Positions 22,207 through 34,105 of a stretch of DNA of 64,000 bases are shown one piece after another (the first letter of the stretch is position 1; each line of letters begins with the position of its first letter). The DNA lies in contig JAXRKP010001364.1 of the NCBI GenBank assembly GCA_037039925.1, forward strand, positions 1 through 64,000, read 5' to 3'. The translations under genes and the position numbers were made by a program. The notes under the pieces are model-generated. The model worked only from the letters and a program-made list of their open reading frames with translations. It did no database searches and was not told where the DNA came from. Origin of the DNA: Doris montereyensis (Eukaryota > Mollusca > Gastropoda > Nudibranchia > Dorididae).

Positions 22207-24040
22207 TTAAGTATGGAATTTTCTAAAACAGCCTTTTGCACAGAGATGAGGATTTCCTGTACAGCCAATACAATAAAATGTTGATCTTTTCTTTATTTTT
22301 GAAATTGCGTAATAAACACATTGACGATCGCGGCCGTCATGGTCGATCGGGTGAGTGTTCCCTGAAAGCCGCTCATTTGCAGTGACGATTAGCTTCCTTC
22401 CAGGTTTGGCCGGGACAGGTTCAGCAGTCGCAAGAGCGATTGGTGCTTCAGGGCCAGGTGGAAATGACAAGGTAGTCAACTGTAAAATAAGTGTTTCCTT
22501 GAAATCGGAAAGAGGCATTGGTTTCCTCCCCTCTTCTTGGGCGAGAAGAAAAAGGATGTGGGCATTTACTTGGACCACCTCTAAAATCCAAGTAAATATC
22601 TTCTTCCACCATTTGATGGTTTTGCGACCGTGTGCTCCGTAATAGGAGACCTGTTGATCCACACGATCGCAGCCGTTCATTGAAGTATTATAGGCATTTA
22701 TAACGGCAGACTTGCGCACCTCACGGCGACCCTCTACCCTTGCGACGTAGCCGACGTTGGTGTGGGTTGTAACGACATGGCATGGCTTCTTTGCTTTCTT
22801 GTCTTTCCATGTTACAGAAAGCAGGTCAGTTCCTTCTTTTTTATGCCATTTGGCTTCCATGTGCCCCAGCTTTTGTGTTTTCCAAACCAGAGGGAAGCCT
22901 TTGTGGTTTACTTGCACGGTCCCCGTGTAATTCATGCCTTTTGATTGCAGGAATTCAATAAGAGCATAGGTCGTGTAGTAACGATCTGCAAAAAGGTGGT
23001 GTTAGCGGTCCCAGAAGTGTGTCCTGATGTGGGGTCAAGAGCAGGGTTGTATGCCGTTTTTCTTCTAAAATAAATCAGAAGATTGACGACATATTCAGTT
23101 GTTGAATCAAAAAGACCAAAAGTCTTTATGTGATATTTGGCGGGTTTTGAGGCATTGAATTGTTTGTGTTGAAACTTTTCCTTGTAGCCAATGACCATTT
23201 CGTCAAGACTAAGGTTTTCATAGGGATAAAAACATTCACGGAATTGAGCCAGTATCTTATTTACGAAGGGCTCGATCTTTGCTGTACCTTGTGCGTCTGA
23301 CTCGCCGGCATGAAGCATGGTGTGGATAAAAGGTTGGAATTTATTTCTTGAAAACATTTTTCCATACCAATACTTGGTATGAAAACATTTTTCCATACCA
23401 ATACTTTGTTGGTGCATGAACAGTGAATGACTTTGTTGAGAAATAGTCACTATATTTTGGTCGATTGCTCATGCCCATACTGATGAGGACAGCAATACAC
23501 CTCAGGAATTCAGTACGGCCGACAGGTTGCCATTGGTGAAGTCGCGAACTTTTCGTCAAAGGTGTGTTCTTTTGAATTACAAGTTCACTGTATGAATTTA
23601 TGTATTCAATAAGCTGCTCTACAATTTCATCAGTAAATAATGCATTGAAAAATTCCAAAGGAGTGTTGTTAGCTCCAAGATTATGAAGAAGAGTGAAGAG
23701 ACCCACTATTGACATCTCTGAAATGGGATCTGCCTGCTTCCTCATTATCACGTGATGGTCGCCAGCCGTTGATGTCAATACGATCCTCCGCATCATCACT
23801 CTAGGTCTATATCTACCTACTAGCAAAGGTAAAGGTTTGCTGATTTTTTACCTCATCTTCACTCGATCTTACTGATCTAGAATCTGGATCAACAGGTTCT
23901 GGATTGAAATCCTGTTTCACTGTTGTTTTGTAATTCAACACGCTTTCTTGTTCCATCAATTGATAGAATAAAGCCGAGGCTTGCCTAGTATTCATCCTTC
24001 GGTTGCATAAACCCGATGGGCCAGGAGTAGGCATAGTCAT
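22207..24040 (-). pseudogene. piggyBac transposase, copy B (near full length)
   Basis: The gene starts near 24040 with an acidic N-terminal segment (RSVRSSEDEVKN), continues at 23826-23341 with SIVGLFTLLHNLGANNTPLE and PVGRTEFLRCIAVLISMGMS, and at 23450-22990 with NLSLDEMVIGYKEKFQHKQF, which holds the first catalytic Asp. After a shift near 22988 it reads LFADRYYTTYALIEFLQSKG (second Asp), and 22935-22207 carries MNGCDRVDQQVSYYG (third Asp) and a Cys-rich tail, FYCIGCTGNPHLCAKGCFRK. A 30-base tandem duplication at about 23352-23410 interrupts the middle. All three catalytic Asp positions survive, so this is one of the better-kept copies, but three frame changes disable it. Confidence 0.9.
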
Positions 24041-24159
24041 TGTTATTGTTTACTTTTGACAGAATTGAGACTGAGACGTTGTGATTGTTGTAAACAGTAA
24101 AAATGCATTCGAAAATGGTGACCGACGCTTTATTTTGGGAAGAAACTAGTTGCTGAGAG

Positions 24160-24225
24160 CAGGGTTGCCACCAAAAAAAATAGTAAGGCCAAATCGAAAG
24201 TTGTAGGAGGCCAAATGTAATATAT
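24160..24225 (+). repeat. hAT-type terminal repeat (left end)
   Basis: CAGGGTTGCCACC at 24160 followed by two GGCCAAAT units. It probably marks the 3' end of the minus-strand hAT gene that starts to its right at 24493. Confidence 0.55.
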
Positions 24226-24492
24226 CCATATTTGTACAAATATAATATATGAATGTATTCTATATGTAATTAATTTTAACTCACCTTATATTGATACATT
24301 CTTGGTTGAACTGCATGGCCCTCACAATAAATCCATAAAACGATGAAGAAATCAAATGTGAAAACTTGAATTTCAAAACTTGAACGTATATCACCACTAT
24401 GTACATAATCTGTCACATTGCACATTTATCAAGCCTACTCATCCAGCATTACAATTACAAACGATGCTTGGATGAATTCTTCCGTTTCGACT

Positions 24493-25420
24493 TCATACTT
24501 CATGCTGTCCCGACTCATTTGATGTACTGGATGCCATTTGTGGAGTTAGTGTTCCTTTCCATTCTCTGTGACGGGCAATCATGGCTTGTGAAGGTTCGAA
24601 ATCTATGCAGCACTTCCCGTTGACAATGAAGCTGGCCCGGATCCTTGTGAGGGCATCCAGGAGCTTTGTCTCCATCCTGTTTCTTGGCTTGGTCTTAATA
24701 GCTGTGACTAAAGAAAAGATTCGTTCAACCACAGCGTTGCTTACAGGCGTTGTAAGGCATGTGAAGGCGAATGTAGAAAATGGTCAAAAGAGCCATGTTT
24801 CGATACTCCAACCCAGAACTCAACAGCATCTAAAGGGATCCCACCACTAAACTGTTCCTTTTTCCAGTCCACAAATCCAATCTTTCTATATTCATCCTCA
24901 ATTACATCTGTCATCAGATGTTGGAACGGCAGATCCTTCACATCTCCTTTCTTGGTTTGATTCAGGATGACTTGTGGGGAAAGGAGAAAGACCTTTGAAG
25001 AGCCCCCTTGCAGGGGGTATGCGCTTGTCTATTTGGTTGAGGGCCTCCACTAACACATCCTTGCATCTTTGTTGCACCATGCAACGGTTTACACTGGTGC
25101 TGACTTTGGCCAATTCTTGGATGAACTTTGCCCCAAAGTCGATTTCATGCCATCCTTTTTCGACCCCATTTGGTTTAAAAGCCTTGCCCGTAGGCTTTGT
25201 TGGTGCATGAACAGTGTAAGTCTGTGTGGGTCCTCATTTGTTTTCTGGAACAGTGAGTTCATCCTTTCAAACTCTTAACTACAGGAGTAGCGAAAGTCAC
25301 ATATAGGTAGTTTGTTGGATCGTTGAGCATCTCTTTGATTATTCTGGCTCTGTATCTTGTGTCTGGTCGAGTCTTGGACGTGACTCCATTGCCCCATGTA
25401 CTTGGGTTGGCCAAAGTGGG
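24493..25420 (-). pseudogene. hAT-type transposase, copy 2 (C-terminal half)
   Basis: Read leftwards: a segment at about 25380-25260 similar to hAT copy 1 (DTRYRARIIKEMLND and FERMNSLFQKTNED), 25113-24898 (KVSTSVNRCMVQQRCKDVLV, DKRIPPARGLFKG), 24941-24741 (MKDLPFQHLMTDVIEDEYRK) and 24732-24493 (VERIFSLVTAIKTKPRNRME). The last is the hAT dimerisation tail, where an A/V-ER-FS-----K-R-RM pattern is diagnostic. The N-terminal half with the first two catalytic residues is missing and is replaced at about 25420 by unrelated coding sequence. Frame changes lie at each segment boundary. It is the same subfamily as copy 1 and the hAT part of the chimera at 44.2-44.3 kb. Confidence 0.75.
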
Positions 25421-25424
25421 TGCA

Positions 25425-25623
25425 AGTTTAATTCAACCCGACTGTAGACAAAATGGGGTGGAATCTCGGCCACATTTTTGGCATTTGCTTTTGCCACAGT
25501 TTCAGATGTTTTTTTCCTAAACGTCACCGAGTTTTCAGCCTTAAAGAGATTACATTTTTCTTCAAACTCTTCATAAGAAGCTAAAGTGCTGTCTATGAAT
25601 GCCGCCACCTTCCATCTCTGCAT
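25425..25623 (-). pseudogene. Possible FAR1/SWIM-type transposase N-terminus
   Basis: An open segment with LASYEEFEEKCNLFKAENSV and FRKKTSETV, followed by PPHFVYSRVELNLHP. The layout (F-SYEEFE..., then a K-x-S-T-V strand and an aromatic-rich strand) resembles the N-terminal domain of FAR1/SWIM Mutator-like proteins. The match is by general pattern only. It runs straight into the hAT copy 2 remnant, so it has lost its own downstream part. Confidence 0.3.
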
Positions 25624-26589
25624 TCATCTGGACGGCGGGGGCGGACGGAAATTGAAAAGAATCGTAGCTCGGCCTTACCTAACTCTAAACACTCAGTACA
25701 GAAGAGCTCTCATCCGCTCTGTAACTCGTCAATTGCTACAGCGCCACTCTGTAGCACTTGACACTACCGTTTTAAAATTCAGACAGCAGTATTTTAAAGT
25801 TTTGACCCTGCCCTCATGCAACAAAATTCCTGTTACCCCCCCCCCCCCCCCCCCCTACACGCTCACTCCTCAGCTCGTGTTCATGCTCGTGTTTGAACCT
25901 ACATCCCCGCTCAAATAAGCCTTCAACACAGGACAAATCAATACGATCACCTAATACACGGTCACAAAATAATTAAAAATCTTTTAATTCATAGCTTTGA
26001 CAAAAAAGAGCAAATTTCTCCCTTTCAGGAACATAAAAAAAAAAAGATCTTTGGAATTTCTCTGCGTCTCTTCTGACTTCCATGGGTTGAAAGTTTTGTA
26101 AAACGTTGCTTATTGATAAGTTATTGCCAGGTCGCCCGCGAGGTTTCAAATTATTTCAATAATTTACTCATGGTTGGCCAACTATATGTCCTATCGGTAA
26201 CATCATGAGAAACAGCCTGACCAGAAGTGGGTTAATAGGATAAATGGACTATGATTTGTGTCATTACGTCCGGACGAACCATGCCCACTATTTTGTTTTT
26301 GATGTCTTTCAACTAGTGTACTTTTCAGAATTACATGGAACACATTTTATCCATAGCCAATTACTAGAGTTTACTGTGTGTATGCAGCGAATAACTTTTC
26401 TACTTTTAATACATTTAGCATAATATGGATCTTCCAGATGTCACATTCACAATATCCGTGATTTTGATTTATACTTACACACGTGTTCTCCCAATCTTTC
26501 ACACTCTTCCACTCACTCACAAAGTCTCCATTCTCACAATGAATATGATTGAAATGACCCTCTACACAAGACTAACATAATTATAAGCA
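25624..26589. other. Intergenic
   Basis: No gene recognised. A poly-C run occupies about 25837-25855. The rest is AT-rich. Confidence 0.4.
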
Positions 26590-26870
26590 GCTTAAATTTC
26601 TTATTCTCAATCCATCTGCAGTGGGGAGCAGACTGTGCTGCTGCCGAGTGCCATACATACTAATAGTAATAGGCTTCATGTCATCAGTTTCCCTTTGTGT
26701 GGCCTTGAATAGCCAAAACTTCCGTCTCATGTGCCTACACCCTTCCTCTCCGTCAATAGAGAATGCTTCTGATGCAAATGTGTGCAGCTCTACAGCATTC
26801 TGAATGACATTTGCCTGTCTGGCTTTAACGGCACGTGTGGCAGCTTGATTAAGAATGCCCCCCCCCCCCC
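26590..26870 (-). pseudogene. 'SDGCSSQYK'-family transposase-like fragment
   Basis: Read leftwards this starts at a poly-G run that encodes glycines and continues GGILNQAATRAVKARQANVI, QNAVELHTFASEAF, RRKFWLFKATQRETD and GTRQQHSLLPTADGLRIRNL. It aligns block for block with the gene at 34.1-34.4 kb (GGLLKQAASRAVQSRRYVIQ, GTRNIHSIIPAQE), so it is the C-terminal third of the same family. The upstream catalytic part is missing. I cannot give the family a formal name. Confidence 0.6.
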
Positions 26871-27268
26871 CCACCCCTAGTAGAACATCCATTGTCCGAA
26901 TGGGAGAAAAAGAAAACAAAATAAAGTACAAAAAATATGAATTTATAATTAAGAGATGTTAAATGAAGAGACAGAGAGTCTACAGAGCCAAATTTTACCC
27001 GAATAAAAATCCTTTGTATTTCAATTTTGAGCTTACCACAAGCATTATATTTATATGGAAGACTCAAGGTTTATAATAAGATGAGATCAACTACAAAAGA
27101 AAGTCATTCCCAACAAATTTGTTGTAGTACAGGAAGAGAAGGCTCTGCTGAAGACTCTTCATTTAACCCTCTTCTTCTGTCACTTAATATTAAATTATAG
27201 AGGGAAAATCTCCTTTCTGCATCTGCTGAATTGACAGTGGCATACATATAACGCAATGCCAAATTTGA

Positions 27269-27393
27269 TATGGAAGTGGTGGGAATGATTCTTCACAGCT
27301 TGGGGTTGTTCCTTGCAAGACTTCCTCATGTGATTAAAAAAGCTAGAACCAGGTCTATGGAAGTGGTGGAATGATTCTTCACAGCTTAGGGGT
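27269..27393. repeat. Partial tandem duplication in hAT-like remnant
   Basis: A segment of about 38 bases around GGAATGATTCTTCACAGCTT occurs at 27269 and again at 27355 with a period near 86. Confidence 0.8.
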
Positions 27394-27424
27394 CCAAGGT
27401 CATTGCGATACTTGTGCAATTCAT

Positions 27425-27562
27425 GTTAGATTTAAATTTAGCCTCTAAGCGCTCGGCATGCTTTTCATTCCTCATGTGATTATCCACAGATGATTTTCTG
27501 TGATGGTCTAGAACGATGTTGCAGGCATCGCAAAACAATTTACTACCAGAAACATAAAGTCT
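27425..27562 (-). pseudogene. BED-type zinc finger of a hAT element
   Basis: Read leftwards: VSGSKLFCDACNIVLDHHRK, then SSVDNHMRNEKHAERL. This gives Cys-x2-Cys followed by His-x5-His spacing, as in BED fingers at the N-terminus of hAT transposases and CGGBP1-like proteins. Downstream the frame is lost in the partial duplication at 27269-27393 and no catalytic domain is recognised before the 26.9 kb fragment. Upstream the codons before the finger have expanded into the 46-bp tandem repeat. Confidence 0.5.
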
Positions 27563-27775
27563 TTAGTCTTTAGAAACTGGCTATGACGGTTTACTACCAG
27601 AAACATAAATAGTCTTTAGAAACTGCCTATGACGGTTTACTACCAGAAACATAAATAGTCTTTAGAAACTGCCTATGACGGTTTACTACCAGAAACATAA
27701 ATAGTCTTTAGAAACTGGCTATGACGGTTTACTACCAGAAACATAAGTAGTCTTTAGAAACTGCCTATGACGGTC
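27541..27775. repeat. 46-bp tandem repeat, about five copies
   Basis: The unit contains TACTACCAGAAACATAAA and CTGCCTATGACGG. It starts inside the codons just before the BED finger. Confidence 0.92.
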
Positions 27776-27870
27776 CCAGGGCATGTAGTCTTAGGTTGAG
27801 AGCTGTAGTCTTTCTTTGAGGTATCAACTATCATTAGCCATGGTCTTTGATACTCAGAATAGTCAATAGC

Positions 27871-30136
27871 GTAAATTGGATCGAGATGAAGAGATGCAGG
27901 TTGAGTCAATCAGATTAAATTTAAACAAAGAATGAATTATTTACTTCCTGCGTTGTCAAGGGAAGTTACTCGCGAAATTTGAATAGTGTTGTGTGGCAGT
28001 GGCAGTAGCATTTTCCCATGTTTAGCATATATAAATATATACGACTCCATAACAGGGGAAAATCATGAAAAATGCAAAAAAATCGCGGCATTTGTCAAAA
28101 TTGCGGTTCCGTTGCGGTAAGTCCGAAAAATCCGCGGGGACAGGTAAGCTCGGTGTTGATCGCTCAGGTCGAGTTGGATTGAGTTGTTGTTACTTCGGTG
28201 CTGGGATACACCTTTTGTGCTTCACACTGATTTCGTGGGATGCGAGTGTTGATGCTTTAGGGGCGATATTACTCTTGCAAATCTTACACTAACTTACAGA
28301 ACACGTGATCCGAATTTTCCGAGGCTTTGGTCGCCCAAACATACTTTTTCTCCCATTCACTGTTGTATTTTCTCCCATTTTCGTACGAAGTTTTCCACTT
28401 TGTTGAAGACATTGTTGTATAATGGTTAAAATTGGCCTAGACTAGATCCAATAGGTATCTAGTCTAAATGTCTAGATTCATATTGTTATGACACAACAGC
28501 AGCAATTATAAAATTAGCAAATGAGCGGGCAAAATATTCCGCCTAGCCTCTTGCCTAGCTTATATTCGGGCGTGGCCAAGTCCATTTGTTTTCCCCTAAT
28601 TAAAATGGCTGTCGTTATTCGCACCCCGGGATAAAGATAAAAATTGCGTATATTAGTATTAGAATGTTACAAAATTTAATAATAATAAGTAGTTACTTAA
28701 GGTTAAAGAAAATGAATCTGACGGATTGTAGTTGTAGAAGCGACAGGAAAATGCCCAACAGCCCTGACACCCACAAAAGAGAGAGAGAGACAGACAGACA
28801 GACAGAGACAGACACAGAGACAGACAGACAGAGACAGAGAGAATGAATCTGCCATCATTGGTTGGGAAGGGGGAAATCGTGGTGGCTCGGTTCCTTCTAC
28901 AGCCGCGACCTCAAGTGTCACGTGTCAGTGTCACCACATTTCCCTGGTCGGCAGTTCCTTTGATATAATATATAATTACCATATAATATAGTGTATCCCT
29001 GTTTCACTCATACACACAGACGACAGGGACACACACTTTTGGTCCGATCACATGTCAACGGTTTGAAATGATCGATTCTGTTTACATGTACGCGGTGCGG
29101 TAGCGGGACCGTTTTAATTGAGGATTTGAAATGGAAGTGGAAGGTGTGGCCCTTTCTTTCAAACACATTTTTTGTCCAAAAAGTCCAAATCTGAGTTCGG
29201 ATTTGGGTTCCGGGCTAAATTTGACTGTGATTTGATACTAAACACTTACGATTTTGTTAAAGTTAAGTTTGTTAAATTTGTTTTTAACAATCTGAAAAGT
29301 AAATTAATATCTCACTACTGCCATTGCATGATGATTACTTCCTGTCTTGCCAATAGGACAATGAGAGAGAGGGGGGGGTTAATTATTCAATCGGATGACT
29401 TTGTCTTATGTTGCAGTTGGCCAGAGGAACTTGAGTCATTGTTGAGCGGTGAAGTTTTGTTGGCTTAAGCAAGCGCCATATAAATTATAAACTGACACTT
29501 CACCGTTTACTTTTACATTCTTAATTATCAGTTTTAACACAACACAAGACCATTTACATTTAACTCAACAGGGTTTACGTGAACAAAAAGAGTGTAATTA
29601 ATGTATAAATACAAAAAGAGCTTTATTCAATGAAAACATGAGATAGGTGAATACAATGATGTCAAATCATGAAGTATTTAGGTATACCGTATGAGCCATT
29701 CTCAAAAGGTGGAGTGAGAATGTCACACAATGGCTATTTTACAAAAGTCCTTGATGTTAACATCTAGCCAATTAACCCTGAATGTTAATCTTCATCATTC
29801 ATATATATGTAAAACGATAACTTTTAATATGGTATGTGTAAATTGTAAGCAAAAGTTATACATATTATGAATATGAGCATCAGGACTCAATGATTTTTGA
29901 GTCGTTAAAAGCTACCAAGACCAAAATGGTATTAGACAGACTAAGCTTTTCACTGATTGTTTTCTTTATCTTCGAATGGTAGCTTTCCAGTGTGTTTGTT
30001 GTAGTGGCCCTTAATCAGAACTTGAGTACTCGATACTCAGTATGCTTGAGTAATCGATATGTACGATACCACAGAATAGATTACACATACCATGTTACTA
30101 CTCTGTCAAGTAATGAAGGCAATGATTCATTGGCTA
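27871..30136. other. Long stretch without a recognised gene
   Basis: AT-rich DNA with a TAGATC patch near 28435-28480 and a GACA microsatellite at about 28780-28845. An ORF on the plus strand at 29172-29468 has no recognised domain. Confidence 0.45.
28780..28845. repeat. (GACA)n microsatellite
   Basis: Imperfect CAGA/GACA repeats. Confidence 0.95.
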
Positions 30137-31425
30137 TTATTGAAACTGTACAGCACATGAAGAAGTGAGGTGAATCAGAGGCACCACATGGTTGGCGACC
30201 CAGTACTCCTCCTCCATCTCCCTGGAGGAGCTCCACATTAGAGCAATGCAAGCAACTCCCTTTGGGGTAAGAGGCTGTACTGATCGGTTAAAACAGCACA
30301 CATATTCGTCAGGCCACAAGGTCGGATACACAGACATAATTGGAAATCCAAAACAATTGCTAGCAGCCAAGAACTGCCACATTCCCATGTACATCGCAGG
30401 CCGAGATACATCCAAGGTCTCAGATCGGAATGTCTATATGGATCCTCACAGTGATGATCGGACAGTAATGACAGCATTGTCAGCTCTTGGATGGGGCGGC
30501 AGAGAAATGTACAAACTTGAATTAGTGACAAGCTCAACCACTATCCTGCATCTGACCTCCAAATGGCGATCCTGAGTGCCAAACAGCCAGACACTCAACG
30601 ATCTTGGCACACAATTGCCATCAGCTTCAACCATAAGTGGGTACAGATCTTGTAAGCCTTTAGGGACTAATCGTAGGGCAACCTTATCAACTGTGCCTCG
30701 ACAGTTCAAAATACAAGGATAAGCCAACTGATCAGGAAGCTCAAACCGTGACAGCATTGGTTGAAAATTTTGAACACAAAGGACAAGGTCAGCATAGGAT
30801 TGACAGCTTGACATTTGTTGTGACATCCTTAAAAAGAAGGATTTACTGGACTCGACAGGGACAGATTCAGAAATAACAGAATCAACAACAAGGGAAGTAC
30901 TAACGGATGGTTCAACAACAAGGGAAATAATTGATGGTTCAACAACAGTAGGTTCAACAAGGTGCTCAACGACAGAAGAAGCAGTAGGTTCAACACGGTG
31001 CTCGACGTCGGAGGCAACAGTTGGTTCATCAAGGTGCTCCATGGCGGAAGCAACAGTTGGTTCATCAAGGTGCTCCATGGCGGAAGCAACAGTTGGTTCA
31101 TCAAGGTGCTCCATGGCGGAGGCAACAGTTGGTTCATCAAGGTGCTCCATGGCGGAAGCAACAGTTGGTTCATCAAGATGCTCCATGGCGGAAGCAACAG
31201 TTGGTTCATCAAGGTGCTCCATGGCGGAAGCAACAGTTGGTTCATCAAGGTGCTCCATGGCGGAAGCAACAGTTGGTTCATCAACAGATAGTCTGACAAC
31301 AGGTTCATTGGTGTTCACTGCTTCAGTGCGAGGCCAGGGAATGAATCGCCTTCGCCCCATGCACTGCCATTGTTTCACAATATTCATACTTTTGATTGGT
31401 ACAAGAACCAAAATCAAAGTGTATG
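30137..31425 (-). pseudogene. OTU-like cysteine protease domain with minisatellite linker
   Basis: A 323-codon open frame (31417-30446) holds a 13-residue repeat, DEPTVASAMEHL plus one, about seven clear copies with decayed relatives after them, a Ser/Val-rich linker, KVALRLVPKGLQDLYPLMVE and then DGNCVPRSLSVWLFGT. DGNC (30611-30622) is the OTU catalytic motif with the nucleophile Cys. After a shift near 30430 another frame gives FLAASNCFGFPIMSVYP and YWVANHVVPLI, where NH (about 30188-30193) fits the OTU catalytic His. OTU domains cleave ubiquitin chains; in repeats like this they usually sit in transposon-linked proteins (vertnin-like), which is inference here. The 5' end runs into hAT copy 3 at 31426. 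Confidence 0.7.
31019..31290. repeat. 39-bp coding minisatellite, about seven copies
   Basis: The unit contains GGTTCATCAAGGTGCTCCAT and GGCGGAAGCAACAGTT. The period is a multiple of three and keeps the OTU frame open; degenerate units continue to about 30940. Confidence 0.95.
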
Positions 31426-31613
31426 CAGGGCTGCCAACCCACAGTGAGCAAAATGAGTAAGATTGATGTAAAAAATGAGCGAGATTGATGCAAAATGAGT
31501 AAGATTCTAAATCACATGTACTAGGTCATACTTACATATATATATATAAGTTTACAGCATCCAACGACGACAGGTATCATATTGTATGTACATTATTTAT
31601 TTTAGTACATTAT

Positions 31614-33597
31614 TTATTGTTTGGCCAAGGATGCAGCAGTAGCTGACTTGGCCTTCACAAGAAACTCCTGTGACAGCTGCTCTTTAAATGAAGAGTTCTT
31701 GTTTTTACAAATTGCCAGTGACTCAACTAAGCTATTAGACATACTGCGTCTATAATCTGTCCTGTTTCTTCTAATCATGCTGAAAAGGCGTTCACATGAA
31801 GCATTGGAATGAAAAATGGATAAAATTCCAAGGATACATCTGCTGAGCAGGGTAAACATTTTCTCACCCTCCTGACTCTCTACTTTGGCCATTCTAAACC
31901 AATAGCTATCAGCAGCCTCATTGGTTTTCATGTCATAAGCACCAGCTTGCCACTGCCTGAATTCCCTATTTATTTTGTCCATGTTATCCTCCAGGATTCC
32001 ATCAGTTGGTAACAATGATTCAAATTGAGAAACAAAAAATTGAATATCAGCAAATGATGAATCCTTTTTGGCCACTGGGTCTGCCACAGCTGCATGGATC
32101 AGAGCTTCATTATTCATGTTACATTTGTTTTTTAGATACTCAATTGCTATTTGCAGGTATTCTGTGACTGATTTAAAGAATTTCTTCTTTTCATCTTCAT
32201 CCAGTTCATTGTCAACAAAACCCCTGCACTTAAAACCTACATCTAGTTCATCATTTGGCAGTACATTTTTTCTTGACATCAAGTTGAAACACATTGACTT
32301 CACCAACAGCTGATGCTTTAATAAAACGAAGACTTAAATCCTTGATGACTGATTTGAAAATGGATCGAACACGCTGAACCAGAGGCTCTTCTTTTTGAAG
32401 CACGGCGTTTGCATTTTCAATCACCGGGAGGACATTCTCAAGAAATAAAGCATAAGCTTTAACTTCATTAGACAGAAGTTTCTTTGAAACAGTCTGGGCT
32501 TTCTGTTGAGTAGACTTTGAAGTCTTATCCTCAGATATTTCTAAAAACAAAGCTGCAAGGGGTTCCCACTGTTCCAGAAGACGGGATATGCAGGGACCGA
32601 GTGATAACCACCTTGTATTCACATGTTTCATGATTTCATGGCTTTGACATCCAAGAATGGCCTGCAGTTCTTTCAATCTAGCTACTCTCTTTGATGATTT
32701 ATCCAGAAAGAAGTAGATGTCTATCAATAATTGGTCCAATTTGAAGGGGAGGCTATTTGCAGCCTTCAATGCTGCCAGATTTAGCCTATGACATGGGCAG
32801 CCAATTATATTTATGTTTTTGTTTTGTGAATGTAAGTAGGCTGCCACACCTGATTTCTCACCCACCATTACTGCAGCATTGTCCACACTGAAACTTATGC
32901 AATTGGCTAAGTCTAATCCATGTTCATCAATTTTCTTTTTTATATGAGTGTAAATATCAACTCCAGTAGCTGTGGTGGATTCTAAGGAGTCCACTGACAA
33001 AATTTCCGTTACAACTTTCTCATTCTTTGCATCAGCATAACGCACAAGGACTGGAAATAATTTCTGCTTGGTGTCATTTCCTCCATCTGTACTCAAAGAA
33101 TACACACCAGTCTCTAGTAAATTTGACACAGTCTCCTTTTTTTGGTGTTCAGCCATAGCATGAATAATAGCTGTGGTTTTAGTTCTAGCACACCTGTAAT
33201 TTTTCACCCCTGGCACATTAGGGAACATTGTACGCAGCAACTCACCCACATCATCAGATATAGCGATGGGTAAGTCTTTTTCAATTAAAAATTTAGTGAA
33301 AACTACCTCTGTTTTGATGGTACTATAATCAGTATCAGTTTTCTTAAAAGACGAAAGCAGGCTGGATGAGCCAGCAGCTTTCTGAGCAGCAACCAGCAAT
33401 ATGTTTTTGAGATATAAAATGTCTTTTAATGTCAAACTTGCCACTTGACTTAATTGAAAAATGTGAATTGCACAAAGTGCAGAATGCCATGCTCGAACCC
33501 CTATCAGACTTAACAATTCCGTTGAAATCCCTGGCATAATCCTCCTTCCACGTTTGACCAAACGCAACTTTTGCTTTTTCTTCGGTAGCTCAGCCAT
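31614..33597 (-). pseudogene. hAT transposase, copy 3 (near full length)
   Basis: About 660 codons in two overlapping frames: 33597-32251 and 32306-31614, separated by one extra A in the A-run near 32272. Blocks in order: YSLSTDGGNDTKQKLFPVLV (first Asp), ISFSVDNAAVMVGEKSGVAA (second Asp), GCPCHRLNLAALKAANSLPF, HVNTRWLSLGPCI and the tail SNASCERLFSMIRRN (dimerisation region). The expected BED finger is present (MAFCTLCNSHFSIKSSG, RHFISQKH, about 33560-33400) but only in another frame: the open frame passes through that DNA out of phase, so two compensating shifts bracket it. The frameshifts may be real or assembly errors. Relatives are KIAA1586-like hAT proteins (from memory). Confidence 0.85.
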
Positions 33598-34105
33598 TTT
33601 AAAATCACAAAGTAAAAATCCTACACCACACTCAATCTGAATATTCTAAATCTAGATCTAAATGCACAGAAAACAATAAAGTCTTGACGGCGTCAGACGG
33701 TAAAAGTGAAACAGCGACTTGACGGTAGATGTAAATCCAACTTTACTCTGCTTCAGTGTGATTCAAATGTGTCCAGCTAGATCTAATATTCGAGTCCTCG
33801 GCCTATAACTCAGTTTTTAGAATCGCTGGTGTGGTGATGTCTTCGATACCAATATAATAAATGAATAGAGCCAACAAACGAATACACTAGACTACCAGCC
33901 GACTCGAATACGACCTAGATATCGCTTTGTTAAAAAAAAAAAATTCACTTCCGTTTTCGAACACCGGTCACACGCAGCGTAGCAATTGGAAAGCTAATGC
34001 TACTTGCCGACGCAAAAATACGTAAAATGTCATGAAAATTCATAAATGCGTAAATAAGCTGAAAATACGTGAGAATACGTATTTTTTACGTGAGGTTGAC
34101 AAAAG
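33598..34105. other. 5' non-coding part of hAT copy 3
   Basis: AT-rich with a TAGATC patch at 33650 and short AATACGT repeats near 34030-34090. No gene. Confidence 0.45.

Larger units (their letters stand above)
31426..34105. mobile_element. hAT element, copy 3
   Basis: The left end CAGGGCTGCCAACCC (31426) is followed by repeats of AAAATGAG(T/C)(A/G)AGATT. The right end is a weaker inverted match, TGAGGTTGACA at about 34092, with AATACGT-type subterminal repeats. The transposase lies between on the minus strand. I find no clear 8-bp TSD, so the right boundary is uncertain and may be eroded. The element separates coding sequence at 34.1 kb from the OTU-like gene at 31.4 kb. Confidence 0.6.

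Noticed and set aside
27541..27775. CRISPR-like regularly spaced repeat
   Set aside because: Head-to-tail units with no unique spacers in eukaryotic DNA; an ordinary minisatellite. The same holds for 51180-52390 and 56404-56745.
30192..30575. 127-codon plus-strand ORF
   Set aside because: Antisense to the OTU-like domain, whose DGNC and NH motifs are on the minus strand.
30962..31460. Plus-strand repeat-rich ORFs
   Set aside because: Shadows of the 39-bp coding minisatellite; the minus strand continues into a recognisable domain.
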